IMG/VR virus record: IMGVR_UViG_3300037237_000103
Coordinates: 1 to 49,949 of that record
DNA from: a virus
Length of the DNA stretch: 49,949 bases
Reading direction: 5' to 3' (one strand)
Positions 14,122 through 20,787 of this stretch are shown here, one piece after another. The notes under the pieces are model-generated. The model was not told where the DNA came from. It saw only the letters and a list, made by a program, of their open reading frames with translations, and made no database searches. A program made the position numbers and the translations under genes. Position 1 is the stretch's first letter. Every line of letters starts with the position of its first letter.

Positions 14122-14901
14122 TTAAACTGCTCCCATCAGTTGCTCTGCGTCTTTGATAGCTTTCTGAAACTGAGCGTCAGCGATACGTTTCTGCGCAATC
14201 TCAAAGTACTTCGCGTCCTGCTCAATTCCGATGAAGTTGCGATCCGTATTGACGCAGGCGACCCCGGTTGTTCCGCTCCCCATACAGTTGTCAAGCACCG
14301 TGTCACCGGGGTTGGTGTATGTCTTGATGAGGTACTCCATGAGCGCAACGGGCTTCTGTGTGGGGTGCAGCCCCCGCTCAAAGCCCGCCCGGATAATGGT
14401 TGTGGGGTGCTTGGCCGTGTATGTCTTCGTCTGTGGCGCGGCGGAGCCAAAAAGGTTCTGCCCGATGCCTCCGCCGCTATTCAGGGACTTACGCTTCCTG
14501 GTGTATGGCTCACACGGCACCATTTGTGGGTTGTATAAAATCCGCCCGGCCCCGAAGACCGCAACGGACTCATGCCCCCGCATTGGTTGCACGTTGCAAA
14601 TCTGTGGACTAAAGCCCCGTCCTTTGTCCCACACCCAGTCATATTTAAAATCCTTGTAGTTGCTGGACACCAACGCGGACGTGAAAGGCTGAGCACACGT
14701 CAAACAAATGGCCCGGTTGGGCCGGGTCACCCGCTTGTATGCTTCCCAAAGAGGCGCAAGTTGAATTACTGAGTCCCACTTGCAAGACGTCACACCATAC
14801 GGCAAGTCACAGAGCACCATATCGACCGAAGCGTCTTCGATGGCGTGCATCAGCCAAAGACAATCCCCCCGATAGAGCCTGATGTTGGTGAACACGGTCA
14901 A
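14122..14901 (-). CDS. DNA methyltransferase, beta class (N4/N6), first of two
   Basis: About 259 residues. Catalytic motif IV DLPYG (32-36) precedes the cofactor motif DNCMGSGTTG (204-213), the beta-class order, with HPTQKPVALMEYLI between. The longest start is a TTG at 14901 overlapping the previous stop; a GTG at 14895 is equally possible, since GGAG lies about 4 or 10 bases away respectively. The sequence looks like the DpnIIB/ParB-type methylases common in phages, so adenine N6 or cytosine N4 methylation. Specificity cannot be read from the sequence. Confidence 0.85.
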   Translation of the reverse strand: MTVFTNIRLYRGDCLWLMHAIEDASVDMVLCDLPYGVTSCKWDSVIQLAPLWEAYKRVTRPNRAICLTCAQPFTSALVSSNYKDFKYDWVWDKGRGFSPQICNVQPMRGHESVAVFGAGRILYNPQMVPCEPYTRKRKSLNSGGGIGQNLFGSAAPQTKTYTAKHPTTIIRAGFERGLHPTQKPVALMEYLIKTYTNPGDTVLDNCMGSGTTGVACVNTDRNFIGIEQDAKYFEIAQKRIADAQFQKAIKDAEQLMGAV

Positions 14902-15665
14902 ACTGCTCCTATCCGCTCGCGAGCAATCTTCAGGTAATCGGATGAGATTTCAATTCCGATGAATTTTCTTCCGAGTTGGGCGGCCATTTTGCCGGTTGTC
15001 CCGGACCCTAAAAACGGGTCCAACACAGTGTCACCGGGATTACTCCAACTGAGAATGTGATCACGAGCAAGGGGGAGAGGAAAAGGCGCGGGGTGTCCTA
15101 TATTCCGGTTCATCTCAGCCGACATCTCCCATACGTTGAAACGTTGCCCGTACTCCGCAATCGGCTTACCCTCATTAGACATCCGTTTAACAGTGCCTTC
15201 TGGAAGCCGGATAGTTCCTCCTTTTACTCGACCGAAGGACTTGTTGACTCGATCTTTGATGGGGTTGAATACACGCGGAATATCCTTGGAGAATACAAAC
15301 ATATATTCAAAGACAGGAGCGTACCTTGTTTGTAATGCTCCAACCGCGCTAAACGCTCCTTTGTTCCATATCATCGTGTCATGTAAGTTAAAGCCGCATT
15401 CCTTGAAATACAATGCTTGCCGGAAGCTACTTCCCGTCTCCGATCCGTCAATCGTGGCATCAGCAACTACCCAAACAACAACTCCGCCGGGTTTTGTTAC
15501 GCGATAGAGTTCTCGCGCGAGTGCTTCAAAATCCCAGGTAAATCCGTTGTAAGTCCGGAGATTATCGTAAGGGGGCGAAGTAACAGTCAGATCGATACTA
15601 GCGTCCATTAAAGCCAGACGCATGATGGTTACATTGTCACCTTCGAACAGTATCGGCGTGAGCAC
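14898..15665 (-). CDS. DNA methyltransferase, beta class (N4/N6), second of two
   Basis: 255 residues from a GTG at 15665. TSPPYD (29-34) is the catalytic motif and DPFLGSGTTG (216-225) the cofactor loop. Between them are YMFVFSKDIPRVFNPIKD and HPAPFPLPLARD, typical of site-specific DNA methylases. The stop overlaps the start of the next methylase gene. The two are only distantly similar, so probably distinct target sites. No restriction endonuclease accompanies either, which fits orphan, protective methylases. Confidence 0.85.
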   Translation of the reverse strand: MLTPILFEGDNVTIMRLALMDASIDLTVTSPPYDNLRTYNGFTWDFEALARELYRVTKPGGVVVWVVADATIDGSETGSSFRQALYFKECGFNLHDTMIWNKGAFSAVGALQTRYAPVFEYMFVFSKDIPRVFNPIKDRVNKSFGRVKGGTIRLPEGTVKRMSNEGKPIAEYGQRFNVWEMSAEMNRNIGHPAPFPLPLARDHILSWSNPGDTVLDPFLGSGTTGKMAAQLGRKFIGIEISSDYLKIARERIGAV

Positions 15666-15670
15666 GGTAA

Positions 15671-15877
15671 CTAGCCTTTGAGTTGCGGAAGAGCCTGTAA
15701 GAGTGAAGAGCGTAATTCTTCGACTGAGCCGAAATAATAGCTGACCAGGCTCTCAGCGCAGCCCGCGCGCTCGGCGACAGTTTTGCGCGTAATCGTCCAG
15801 AATCCGCCCGGCTCCCGAGCAACGGCGACGGCTGCGCACCAGATTTTGTTACGCATCTTGGGGTTCAGTTTGGGCAT
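15671..15877 (-). CDS. Stand-alone TetR-like helix-turn-helix protein (68 aa)
   Basis: 68 residues equal to just the DNA-binding half of a TetR regulator: a first helix (IWCAAVAVAREPG), then FWTITRKTVAERAGCAESLVS followed by YYFGSVEELRSSLL. The ligand-binding half is absent. A regulatory role is likely. TetR proteins bind palindromes, so it is a candidate for the TTGAC-N6-GTCAA sites near 19148, 19231 and 20037, but that link is inference. It lies between the second methylase and the MazG-like gene. Confidence 0.7.
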   Translation of the reverse strand: MPKLNPKMRNKIWCAAVAVAREPGGFWTITRKTVAERAGCAESLVSYYFGSVEELRSSLLQALPQLKG

Positions 15878-16258
15878 TTACAAACGCTCCGGAAAACCGT
15901 ATTCCTCAGATTTCTTGTTGAACACGTCGCGCAGAATTTTTTCAGGATTCTTAATTCCCACGCGCGCCATTACCAGAACTCCATAGAGGATTGTATCCGC
16001 AACCTCAATTGCAACGTTCGCGCGCGCATCTTCGAGCGTTAATTGGGATTGAGCTTCAGCCTTGATGTTTTTCATGTTAGTTTCGATACGCTTGAGTTTC
16101 TTCGCGAAGTTAGCCGCCTCGCCCGCTTCGCCCGCCATCGCTCCGGCCCATTCGAGAGCTGACCATTCCTCGATACCGCCCGGATGCCATTTCTCAGCGC
16201 GCGAAACGCTCATATCGAAAATCTTATTGATCGTCAGATCGTAAGTTGGATAGCTCAT
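15878..16258 (-). CDS. MazG-like nucleotide pyrophosphohydrolase
   Basis: 126 residues with the all-alpha NTP-pyrophosphatase signature: EAGE (44-47; E44 and E47), KKLKRIET in the following loop, then EVAD (85-88; E85 and D88). It also has the phage-typical ending NPEKILRDVFNKKSEEYGF. It would hydrolyse (d)NTPs to monophosphates, and phage versions may also lower (p)ppGpp. Adjacent to the TetR-like gene without a gap, and overlapping the VRR-NUC gene by ATGA. Confidence 0.8.
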   Translation of the reverse strand: MSYPTYDLTINKIFDMSVSRAEKWHPGGIEEWSALEWAGAMAGEAGEAANFAKKLKRIETNMKNIKAEAQSQLTLEDARANVAIEVADTILYGVLVMARVGIKNPEKILRDVFNKKSEEYGFPERL

Positions 16259-16623
16259 AAAGTCCCCTCTCCGTTACAGAAAGCAGCGTCCCCGCCGTCT
16301 TCGATTATAGTTTCAATCCAGCGTAGCTGCGCTCGTTCGTGATCGTCCCCGCTGAACTTCCAGTCAGGTCGCTTGCATTCGCGGCTGACAAACTGCGCGA
16401 TCTTGATGCCGACGTGCGCCGGCGTAATGATGATCGGCCGCCATCCGATCAGATCCCCGCTTTTGATCGTCCTGTTCAGTTGCTGCGAGTCGTTCGCGAG
16501 TCCGAAGCGTACAGGAATCCCGCGAGCGTCGGGGATCGCGCCTACATTATTCCGCCAGAGCTTGACGCCTTTGCGAGAGGCTTCGAGTCTCACGAGCGAC
16601 TGAACGTAGGCTTCAGTGAGCAA
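16255..16623 (-). CDS. VRR-NUC family endonuclease
   Basis: 122 residues from a TTG at 16623 (GGAAGAAAG upstream). Signature: KLWRNNVGAIPD, VRFGLAND, SGDLIGW with D57, FVSRECKRPDW with the E82-x-K84 pair, and a final helix with HERAQLRWIETII followed by GGDA. VRR-NUC enzymes cut branched or flapped DNA, so a role in Holliday-junction or replication-fork processing fits the replication neighbourhood. Ends in an ATGA overlap with the MazG-like gene. Confidence 0.8.
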   Translation of the reverse strand: MLTEAYVQSLVRLEASRKGVKLWRNNVGAIPDARGIPVRFGLANDSQQLNRTIKSGDLIGWRPIIITPAHVGIKIAQFVSRECKRPDWKFSGDDHERAQLRWIETIIEDGGDAAFCNGEGTL

Positions 16624-16626
16624 GGG

Positions 16627-16725
16627 TTACTTTCTTCCTTCCACGCCCGCGAAAGGGTCAATCTCGTTGTAATAGGCTTTTGGCAATCTCGCAGGCTTTC
16701 CGAAAATGCTGATGGTACTGAAGAG
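16627..16725 (-). pseudogene. Fragment of a Dcm-type cytosine methyltransferase
   Basis: The frame ends with IFGKPARLPKAYYNEIDPFA, then diverges to GVEGRK and a stop at 16627. The motif GKPRLPKAYYNEIDPFAA is a typical beginning of phage C5-cytosine methylases, where several hundred residues would follow. Here they are missing and a nuclease gene follows at once. The upstream end is unclear: the frame is open to 16902 but has no credible start near the conserved block. I read it as a deletion remnant; a functional short protein cannot be excluded. Confidence 0.45.
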
Positions 16726-16784
16726 GTTGGCCCGGGATATAAAGCCGCCAACAGTTGAACTTAAAATCCCGCGTGATGAAAGGT

Positions 16785-17033
16785 TTAACTGACGGAAGTG
16801 GCACGGGTAAGCCTCCTGTACCGCGCTTTGTGATTCACGAACGGGGGCCGCGGGTTCGTCGGGGGCCCGCAGCGCTTCGAGTCCGTCTCCGATGGCTCCC
16901 ATTGATGCAGAAAGGGGCCGCGGCTGCGGACCTTCTCGGTTCCGTCGATGTTACTCCAGAAGGCCGCCCATCGCTGTGCGCGCGTCGGGCCGCTGAGAGC
17001 TTCGAGTAATTGTCTGACCGTCTGCTGCTTCAT
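16785..17033 (-). CDS. Hypothetical small protein (82 aa)
   Basis: 82 residues starting MKQQTVRQLLEALSG and followed by RAQRWAAFWSNIDG; the second half is proline/arginine-rich and low in structure. The start shares one base with the preceding stop (TGATG), which supports translation of at least the N-terminal part. The 3' half may be disturbed by the same rearrangement that left the methylase fragment. No family recognised. Confidence 0.45.
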   Translation of the reverse strand: MKQQTVRQLLEALSGPTRAQRWAAFWSNIDGTEKVRSRGPFLHQWEPSETDSKRCGPPTNPRPPFVNHKARYRRLTRATSVS

Positions 17034-17338
17034 CAGAATTGCGGCCTTTCTTCTGGCTTGCAGAGCTGGAAGTTAAGCGGAGTGAACGGGCCGCCGAAGA
17101 GGATTTCGGTTACAACCAGGTCCGCGCCTTTGATGATTTTCATCCAGTCCTCTTCGCTGAACCGGAAACGAACGCTCGCGCCGAACCCGTCTTTGAATTC
17201 AGGGTTACCGTCCTTGCCGACAACCTGAAGAGTAATGGGCATGATGATAAATCCCGTCTTTTCCTCTTTACCTTCGACAGCAACGATGCGTTCGAAATGC
17301 TGCTCGGCTTCACTGAATACAGGCGACACGCTATCCAT
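17033..17338 (-). CDS. Hypothetical protein (101 aa)
   Basis: 101 residues starting immediately after the helicase stop codon. A beta-rich core (TGFIIMPITLQVVGKDG, GASVRFRFSEEDW) is followed by MKIIKGADLVVTEILFG. No family recognised. Tight placement between the helicase and the next small gene makes it part of the replication operon. Confidence 0.6.
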   Translation of the reverse strand: MDSVSPVFSEAEQHFERIVAVEGKEEKTGFIIMPITLQVVGKDGNPEFKDGFGASVRFRFSEEDWMKIIKGADLVVTEILFGGPFTPLNFQLCKPEERPQF

Positions 17339-19093
17339 TTATTTCTCTCCGTTCGATTCGAAGTATAAGGCGGCGTTGACACTTCCGTCAATTCCAAACT
17401 TATTTAGCTCCGCCATTACTTTACCCGCAAGCTCTTCGGCTTCACGCGCGCCCAATGTTTGCGCGTTCGCAACGTCAATTCCAAATCGAAACCAGAACCG
17501 TCTGTAACTCTCGGACTCATTGTATCCGCGGGCAGTTTCAACGCCTGCCCACCACGCGATAGCATTGCGCAAACTGAACTGTGACTGTTGCCGCGCGAGA
17601 TGATGATTGCGAGCTGCGGCCTGCGCCGGTAAGCTCAGACCGTTCGGTGCGTAAAAGTCTCCGTCGATACGCGCAATTTCTCCGCGGAGCGCAGCCAGCG
17701 TGAGCGGATCCAGTTCGAGCAAGTCGCCATCCACAAACTCAGGAGCATCGCAGCGCTGCGGAACGGGATATTTCTCACAGTACGGGCAGCAGCGTTTGAT
17801 GCGCTCATAGACCTGCAGGCATTCGGTACAGACGCGCACGGGGATCGCGTCGTTATCCTTGCCCCGTCGCCGCTCGCGCCGCTCCAGGCTCCAGACCTGA
17901 TGTTTGTCGGGCGGCCCGTCATGCCGGATGATGTTCCCGACGTGATCCAAAATAATTCCGACCGGCTTCTCGCTCCCCGCGATGTGCCGCTTGCGCTCCT
18001 CATCGCTGAAGGAATCCCAGATTTTACTGAGCTGGTCTGAAATCATCAGGCGCAGCGTGCGGCCGAATTGTTGCGTGTAGAGAGCAAAGGATTGGGTAGG
18101 CCGCGCGAAGCTGACGCATTCAATCGCCGGAAGGTCGAACCCTTCGCCGAACAAATCGACGTTGACGAGCTGGAGGATTTCGCGCCGGCGGAAGCGTCGG
18201 AGAATATCGGCGCGCATGGTGTCGGGAGTTTTGGCGCTAACGACTTCGCCCGGCACCCCCTGAGCCCGGAAGGCTGCGGCCGTATCGCTGGCTGACTCGA
18301 CATCGACTTCGAACGTCACGCCGAGCTTACCGCGCGCGTATTTCAGATAATGCGCGACCACATCGCCGGTCAGAGTCGCCGAGCTGTGCCGCGCCTTGCG
18401 GAGCTGGTCCTGATTGATATCGCCGGTCGTTGCGCTCACTTCAAGCGCGTTGACGTTGAAGTCTCGCGGGATCGGGGGACAGATGAGCCGGTAATCGGTC
18501 AGGTACCCCATGTTGATAATCTCCCTCATGGTGGGAGCAAGGACCATGCAATCAGTGAGGCCGTCAGCGTGACGACCAAGACCGCGACCGTCCGCACGTC
18601 GCGGCGTTGCAGTGGGGAACAGACCGCGAGCGTTAGGAAACATGCCAGCAGCACGACCCCATTTGTTATCTCGTAAGACATGATGCCCCTCATCCTGTAC
18701 GACTAGTCTCACCTGTTGAAACCAGGGTTCCGCGGTCATCTTGACGACCGTATCGACGCCCCCGACTCCCGTCTTCGCAGTGGGATCGACGAAGCTGTAT
18801 CCGAGTTCGGCGACGTGCAGAGCCGTAATGAGCCGGATCAGCGTTTTGTTATGCCCCACAATGCGATGACGAACGCCGTTCCGCGCGAGTGCGATGGATA
18901 TCTGGCTGACGAGTTCCTGACGATGAGCGATAGCAATCGAAGCGCCCGGCTCGTCGAACATCATCTTCGAAATGACAACGGTCTTCCCGCTTCCAGTGGC
19001 CGATACAGGCATGACGTTCAGTGCGCCCGCGTGCCAGGCTGCGTATATATCAGCTTCGAGTTTTCTCTGAAAAGATCGTAAAGGGACGGGCAT
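17339..19093 (-). CDS. SF2 DEAD/DEAH-type helicase
   Basis: 584 residues. Motif I is ATGSGKT (32-38), motif II is DEGHH (134-138; DEAH-like with G in place of A) and motif III is TATPRRADGRG (about 160-170). The C-terminal RecA-like domain has LVNVDLFGEGFDLP and motif VI QQFGRTLR. A zinc cluster with CTEC and CCPYC (about 415-435) and a helical tail follow. It resembles the RecQ/UvsW/RAD25-like helicases of phages and would remodel forks or recombination intermediates. The likely promoter is the leftward half of the 19142-19190 element; the 3' end contains a near-match to the same operator. Confidence 0.85.
   Translation of the reverse strand: MPVPLRSFQRKLEADIYAAWHAGALNVMPVSATGSGKTVVISKMMFDEPGASIAIAHRQELVSQISIALARNGVRHRIVGHNKTLIRLITALHVAELGYSFVDPTAKTGVGGVDTVVKMTAEPWFQQVRLVVQDEGHHVLRDNKWGRAAGMFPNARGLFPTATPRRADGRGLGRHADGLTDCMVLAPTMREIINMGYLTDYRLICPPIPRDFNVNALEVSATTGDINQDQLRKARHSSATLTGDVVAHYLKYARGKLGVTFEVDVESASDTAAAFRAQGVPGEVVSAKTPDTMRADILRRFRRREILQLVNVDLFGEGFDLPAIECVSFARPTQSFALYTQQFGRTLRLMISDQLSKIWDSFSDEERKRHIAGSEKPVGIILDHVGNIIRHDGPPDKHQVWSLERRERRRGKDNDAIPVRVCTECLQVYERIKRCCPYCEKYPVPQRCDAPEFVDGDLLELDPLTLAALRGEIARIDGDFYAPNGLSLPAQAAARNHHLARQQSQFSLRNAIAWWAGVETARGYNESESYRRFWFRFGIDVANAQTLGAREAEELAGKVMAELNKFGIDGSVNAALYFESNGEK
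17376..17391. promoter_or_regulatory. TTGAC-N6-GTCAA site inside the helicase gene
   Basis: TTGACACTTCCGTCAA matches the operator at 19148 in 15 of 16 positions but lies in coding sequence, near the helicase 3' end. It may bind the same regulator, or be coincidence. Confidence 0.3.
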
Positions 19094-19141
19094 AACTCAT
19101 TCATTCTACAGGAGTTAAAAAAAAATTCGCAAAGTTCAGTC

Positions 19142-19190
19142 TTATTATTGACAGTTCCGTCAAGATAAGTTATTGTTGCTCTCGTGTCAA
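19142..19190. promoter_or_regulatory. Bidirectional promoter/operator element, copy 1
   Basis: Rightward: TTGACA (19148-19153), 17-base spacer, TATTGT (19171-19176). Leftward: TTGACA (complement of 19185-19190), 17-base spacer, TATCTT (complement of 19162-19167). An inverted repeat TTGAC-N6-GTCAA (19148-19163) covers the rightward -35 and the leftward start region. The 49 bases recur at 20031-20079 with two differences. It lies between the divergent helicase and RAMA-like genes. A second leftward candidate (TTGCGA, 18-base spacer, TAGAAT at 19132-19103) would give a nearly leaderless helicase mRNA. Confidence 0.75.
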
Positions 19191-19230
19191 ATAACCAAAA
19201 CGAGCCAGGCCCCCATCGAACCTCCCATAA

Positions 19231-19246
19231 TTGACGCGTTCGTCAA
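19231..19246. promoter_or_regulatory. Second TTGAC-N6-GTCAA operator
   Basis: TTGACGCGTTCGTCAA lies downstream of the promoter and 20 bases before the ATG of the RAMA-like gene, so a bound regulator could block elongation or translation start. Arms are identical to the 19148 and 20037 sites. Confidence 0.55.
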
Positions 19247-19265
19247 TAACAGAAAGGAAACTACT

Positions 19266-19607
19266 ATGACTATATTTCAGATCAGCTCCATCGTTAAGAA
19301 GGAACTCAGTCAGAAAAATCTGTCTGCTGACGAACTTCTGCGCAAAGCTCTCGATTTGAAAACCGAGGGCTTTACCTCAGGCGGTAAGCATTTTTCTGAG
19401 GGAACAGTTTTCCTCGCGTGGTACAAAAACAAGGCACTCGCGGCTCTGGTGAAGAACGGGGCCATCGAAGTTGAGGGCAAGTTTTATTCCAGTCTTTCAG
19501 CCGCCGCCGCGCATTACACGGGCCGCCCGACGACTAACGGGTGGGATTTCTGGTACTTCCGAGAGCCCGGTAAGTCCGAATTCATCCAGGCAAAGAAAGC
19601 CGCTTAA
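19266..19607 (+). CDS. RAMA/DUF4357-like domain protein (113 aa)
   Basis: 113 residues from the ATG at 19266 with GAAAGGAAA upstream. The second half has the layout of RAMA/DUF4357 domains: SEGTVFLAWYKNKALAALV, GAIEVEGKFYSSLSAAAAH, TGRPTTNGWDFWYF. These domains occur with restriction-modification systems and are thought to read modified or damaged DNA. It is the first gene behind an operator-controlled promoter and has its own terminator. A role in the modification program is an inference. Confidence 0.6.
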   Translation: MTIFQISSIVKKELSQKNLSADELLRKALDLKTEGFTSGGKHFSEGTVFLAWYKNKALAALVKNGAIEVEGKFYSSLSAAAAHYTGRPTTNGWDFWYFREPGKSEFIQAKKAA

Positions 19608-19924
19608 ACGAACCGGCCAATCGGACCTCTTCCAACCCCCGGACCTTCCGGGGGTTTTCTTATGACCTTGCGATCCATGTAGAGTTTACAGAGGCATTCG
19701 CAGGAACCCCCGTCACAAAGCAGACAATTTCCAGCCCAACATCCCTCGCAGAGATGGGCGGGCGCTTCGGTACCCATATCCGACCGGCGATAGGCCACCA
19801 TCATTCGTACAACTCTCTCGCAGAGATGGGCGGGCGCTTTGGTACCCATATCCCTGCGAGGCCGGGAAGGCCGGGAAGACCGGGACGGACGGGAAGGCTT
19901 ACTGTCCGGGACGTTCTTCATCAT
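19604..19924 (-). CDS. Arg/Ser/Pro-rich and cysteine-rich protein with internal repeat (106 aa)
   Basis: 106 residues from an ATG at 19924 overlapping the stop of the 29-residue membrane peptide. The N-terminus has SRPSRSSRPSRPRR, then DMGT(K/E)APAHLCE occurs twice from a 37-bp DNA repeat. The middle is CWAGNCLLCDGGSCECLC, a dense metal-binding motif. The C-terminus is glycine/proline-rich and antisense to a terminator. No named family recognised; it looks like a metal-binding or nucleic-acid-binding accessory protein. Confidence 0.55.
   Translation of the reverse strand: MMKNVPDSKPSRPSRSSRPSRPRRDMGTKAPAHLCERVVRMMVAYRRSDMGTEAPAHLCEGCWAGNCLLCDGGSCECLCKLYMDRKVIRKPPEGPGVGRGPIGRFV
19634..19661 (+). 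terminator. Rho-independent terminator (rightward)
   Basis: AACCCCCGG (19634-19642), 5-base loop, CCGGGGGTT (19648-19656), then TTCTT. It ends the RAMA-like transcript and lies within the 3' end of the opposing cysteine-rich gene. Confidence 0.85.
19745..19853. repeat. 37-bp direct repeats 72 bp apart
   Basis: 19745-19781 and 19817-19853 match at 36 of 37 positions and double the DMGT-APAHLCE block in the cysteine-rich protein, keeping frame. Confidence 0.9.
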
Positions 19925-20010
19925 CCTAGAATCTCCATCACGATCAGAACGATCAGAATCACTGAGATTTGGATACCGATAGCGTTGATCATCCCTTTGA
20001 TTGCTCCCAT
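19921..20010 (-). CDS. Single-pass membrane peptide (29 aa)
   Basis: 29 residues (MGAIKGMINAIGIQISVILI, then more Val/Leu/Ile) with a strong ribosome binding site (GGAGGGAG) and one hydrophobic helix. The leftward half of the second bidirectional promoter lies about 34 bases upstream. Its stop overlaps the ATG of the cysteine-rich gene. Resembles toxin-like or regulatory membrane micropeptides, without a family match. Confidence 0.55.
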   Translation of the reverse strand: MGAIKGMINAIGIQISVILIVLIVMEILG

Positions 20011-20030
20011 AATAATCTCCCTCCTCAAAA

Positions 20031-20079
20031 TTATTATTGACAGTTCCGTCAAGATAATTTATTGTTGCTCTAGTGTCAA
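20031..20079. promoter_or_regulatory. Bidirectional promoter/operator element, copy 2
   Basis: Rightward TTGACA (20037-20042), 17 bases, TATTGT (20060-20065). Leftward TTGACA (complement of 20074-20079), 17 bases, TATCTT (complement of 20051-20056). The operator TTGAC-N6-GTCAA spans 20037-20052. It sits between the leftward membrane-peptide gene and the rightward replication operon. Confidence 0.75.
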
Positions 20080-20096
20080 TCACAAAAGGAGCTTCC

Positions 20097-20783
20097 GTGA
20101 TTCGAATTACAGTGGATATCGAGAACCCTTCTTCCGCCGAGCTGGAAAACTTTGCAGCCTACCTTCTGCAGCAGGCCAGTAACTTCCCGCTCGATTTGAA
20201 CGCCAAGATCGAGGAAGTTCTACGATCTGAGACTGCCGACCCCATCGCAGTTTTCGGCAAACCGAGTCTCATCGTATCGGAGCAGGGTCCGAGCGTAACC
20301 GTCCCCGCGCCGCCGACCGCCGCTGTCGCTGGTCCTTCCGCTATTCTATCCGGCGGAGCGACTGTCGATAAAACGGGGCTCCCCTGGGACGAACGTATTC
20401 ACGCATCCAGCAAAGCGATGAACGCTGACGGAACTTGGCGTTCCAAGCGTGGCGTCGATCCCATGACAGCGACTCAGGTGGAGATGCAGTTGCGTCAGGT
20501 AATGGCCGCCCCTCCGCCGTCTCCAAGCTCCGTACCGGATCCTCCGCCGCCCCCTCCTCCCTCCATCCCCGTACCCGCAACGGCTGAAGCGCAGAACGCT
20601 TTCGTTTCGCTCGTCGGGCGAGCGAGCGCCGCTATCAGTGCCGGTAAGCTGACGCAGGATCAATTACAGAAGGTTGTCGATTCGGTCGGCATCCCGTCGC
20701 TGCCCATGCTTGCGATCCGAATGGATTTGGTTCCTCAGGTCGCTCAACTGATCGACGGGATTATTGCCGGTCAGAGCGTCTAA
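20097..20783 (+). CDS. Conserved phage protein with GLPWDERIH motif and polyproline linker
   Basis: 228 residues from a GTG at 20097, five bases after AAAAGGAG; an upstream in-frame GTG lies at the promoter itself. The centre has GLPWDERIHASSK followed by DGTWRSKRGVD. This is a motif I recognise from many phage proteins encoded beside DUF2800 and DUF2815 genes, with no known function. A proline-rich linker with seven consecutive prolines follows, then a helical C-terminus (KLTQDQLQKVVDSVGI, LVPQVAQLIDGIIAG). First gene of the rightward replication operon, so a replication or recombination accessory role is likely. Confidence 0.65.
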   Translation: MIRITVDIENPSSAELENFAAYLLQQASNFPLDLNAKIEEVLRSETADPIAVFGKPSLIVSEQGPSVTVPAPPTAAVAGPSAILSGGATVDKTGLPWDERIHASSKAMNADGTWRSKRGVDPMTATQVEMQLRQVMAAPPPSPSSVPDPPPPPPPSIPVPATAEAQNAFVSLVGRASAAISAGKLTQDQLQKVVDSVGIPSLPMLAIRMDLVPQVAQLIDGIIAGQSV

Positions 20784-20787
20784 CCCG

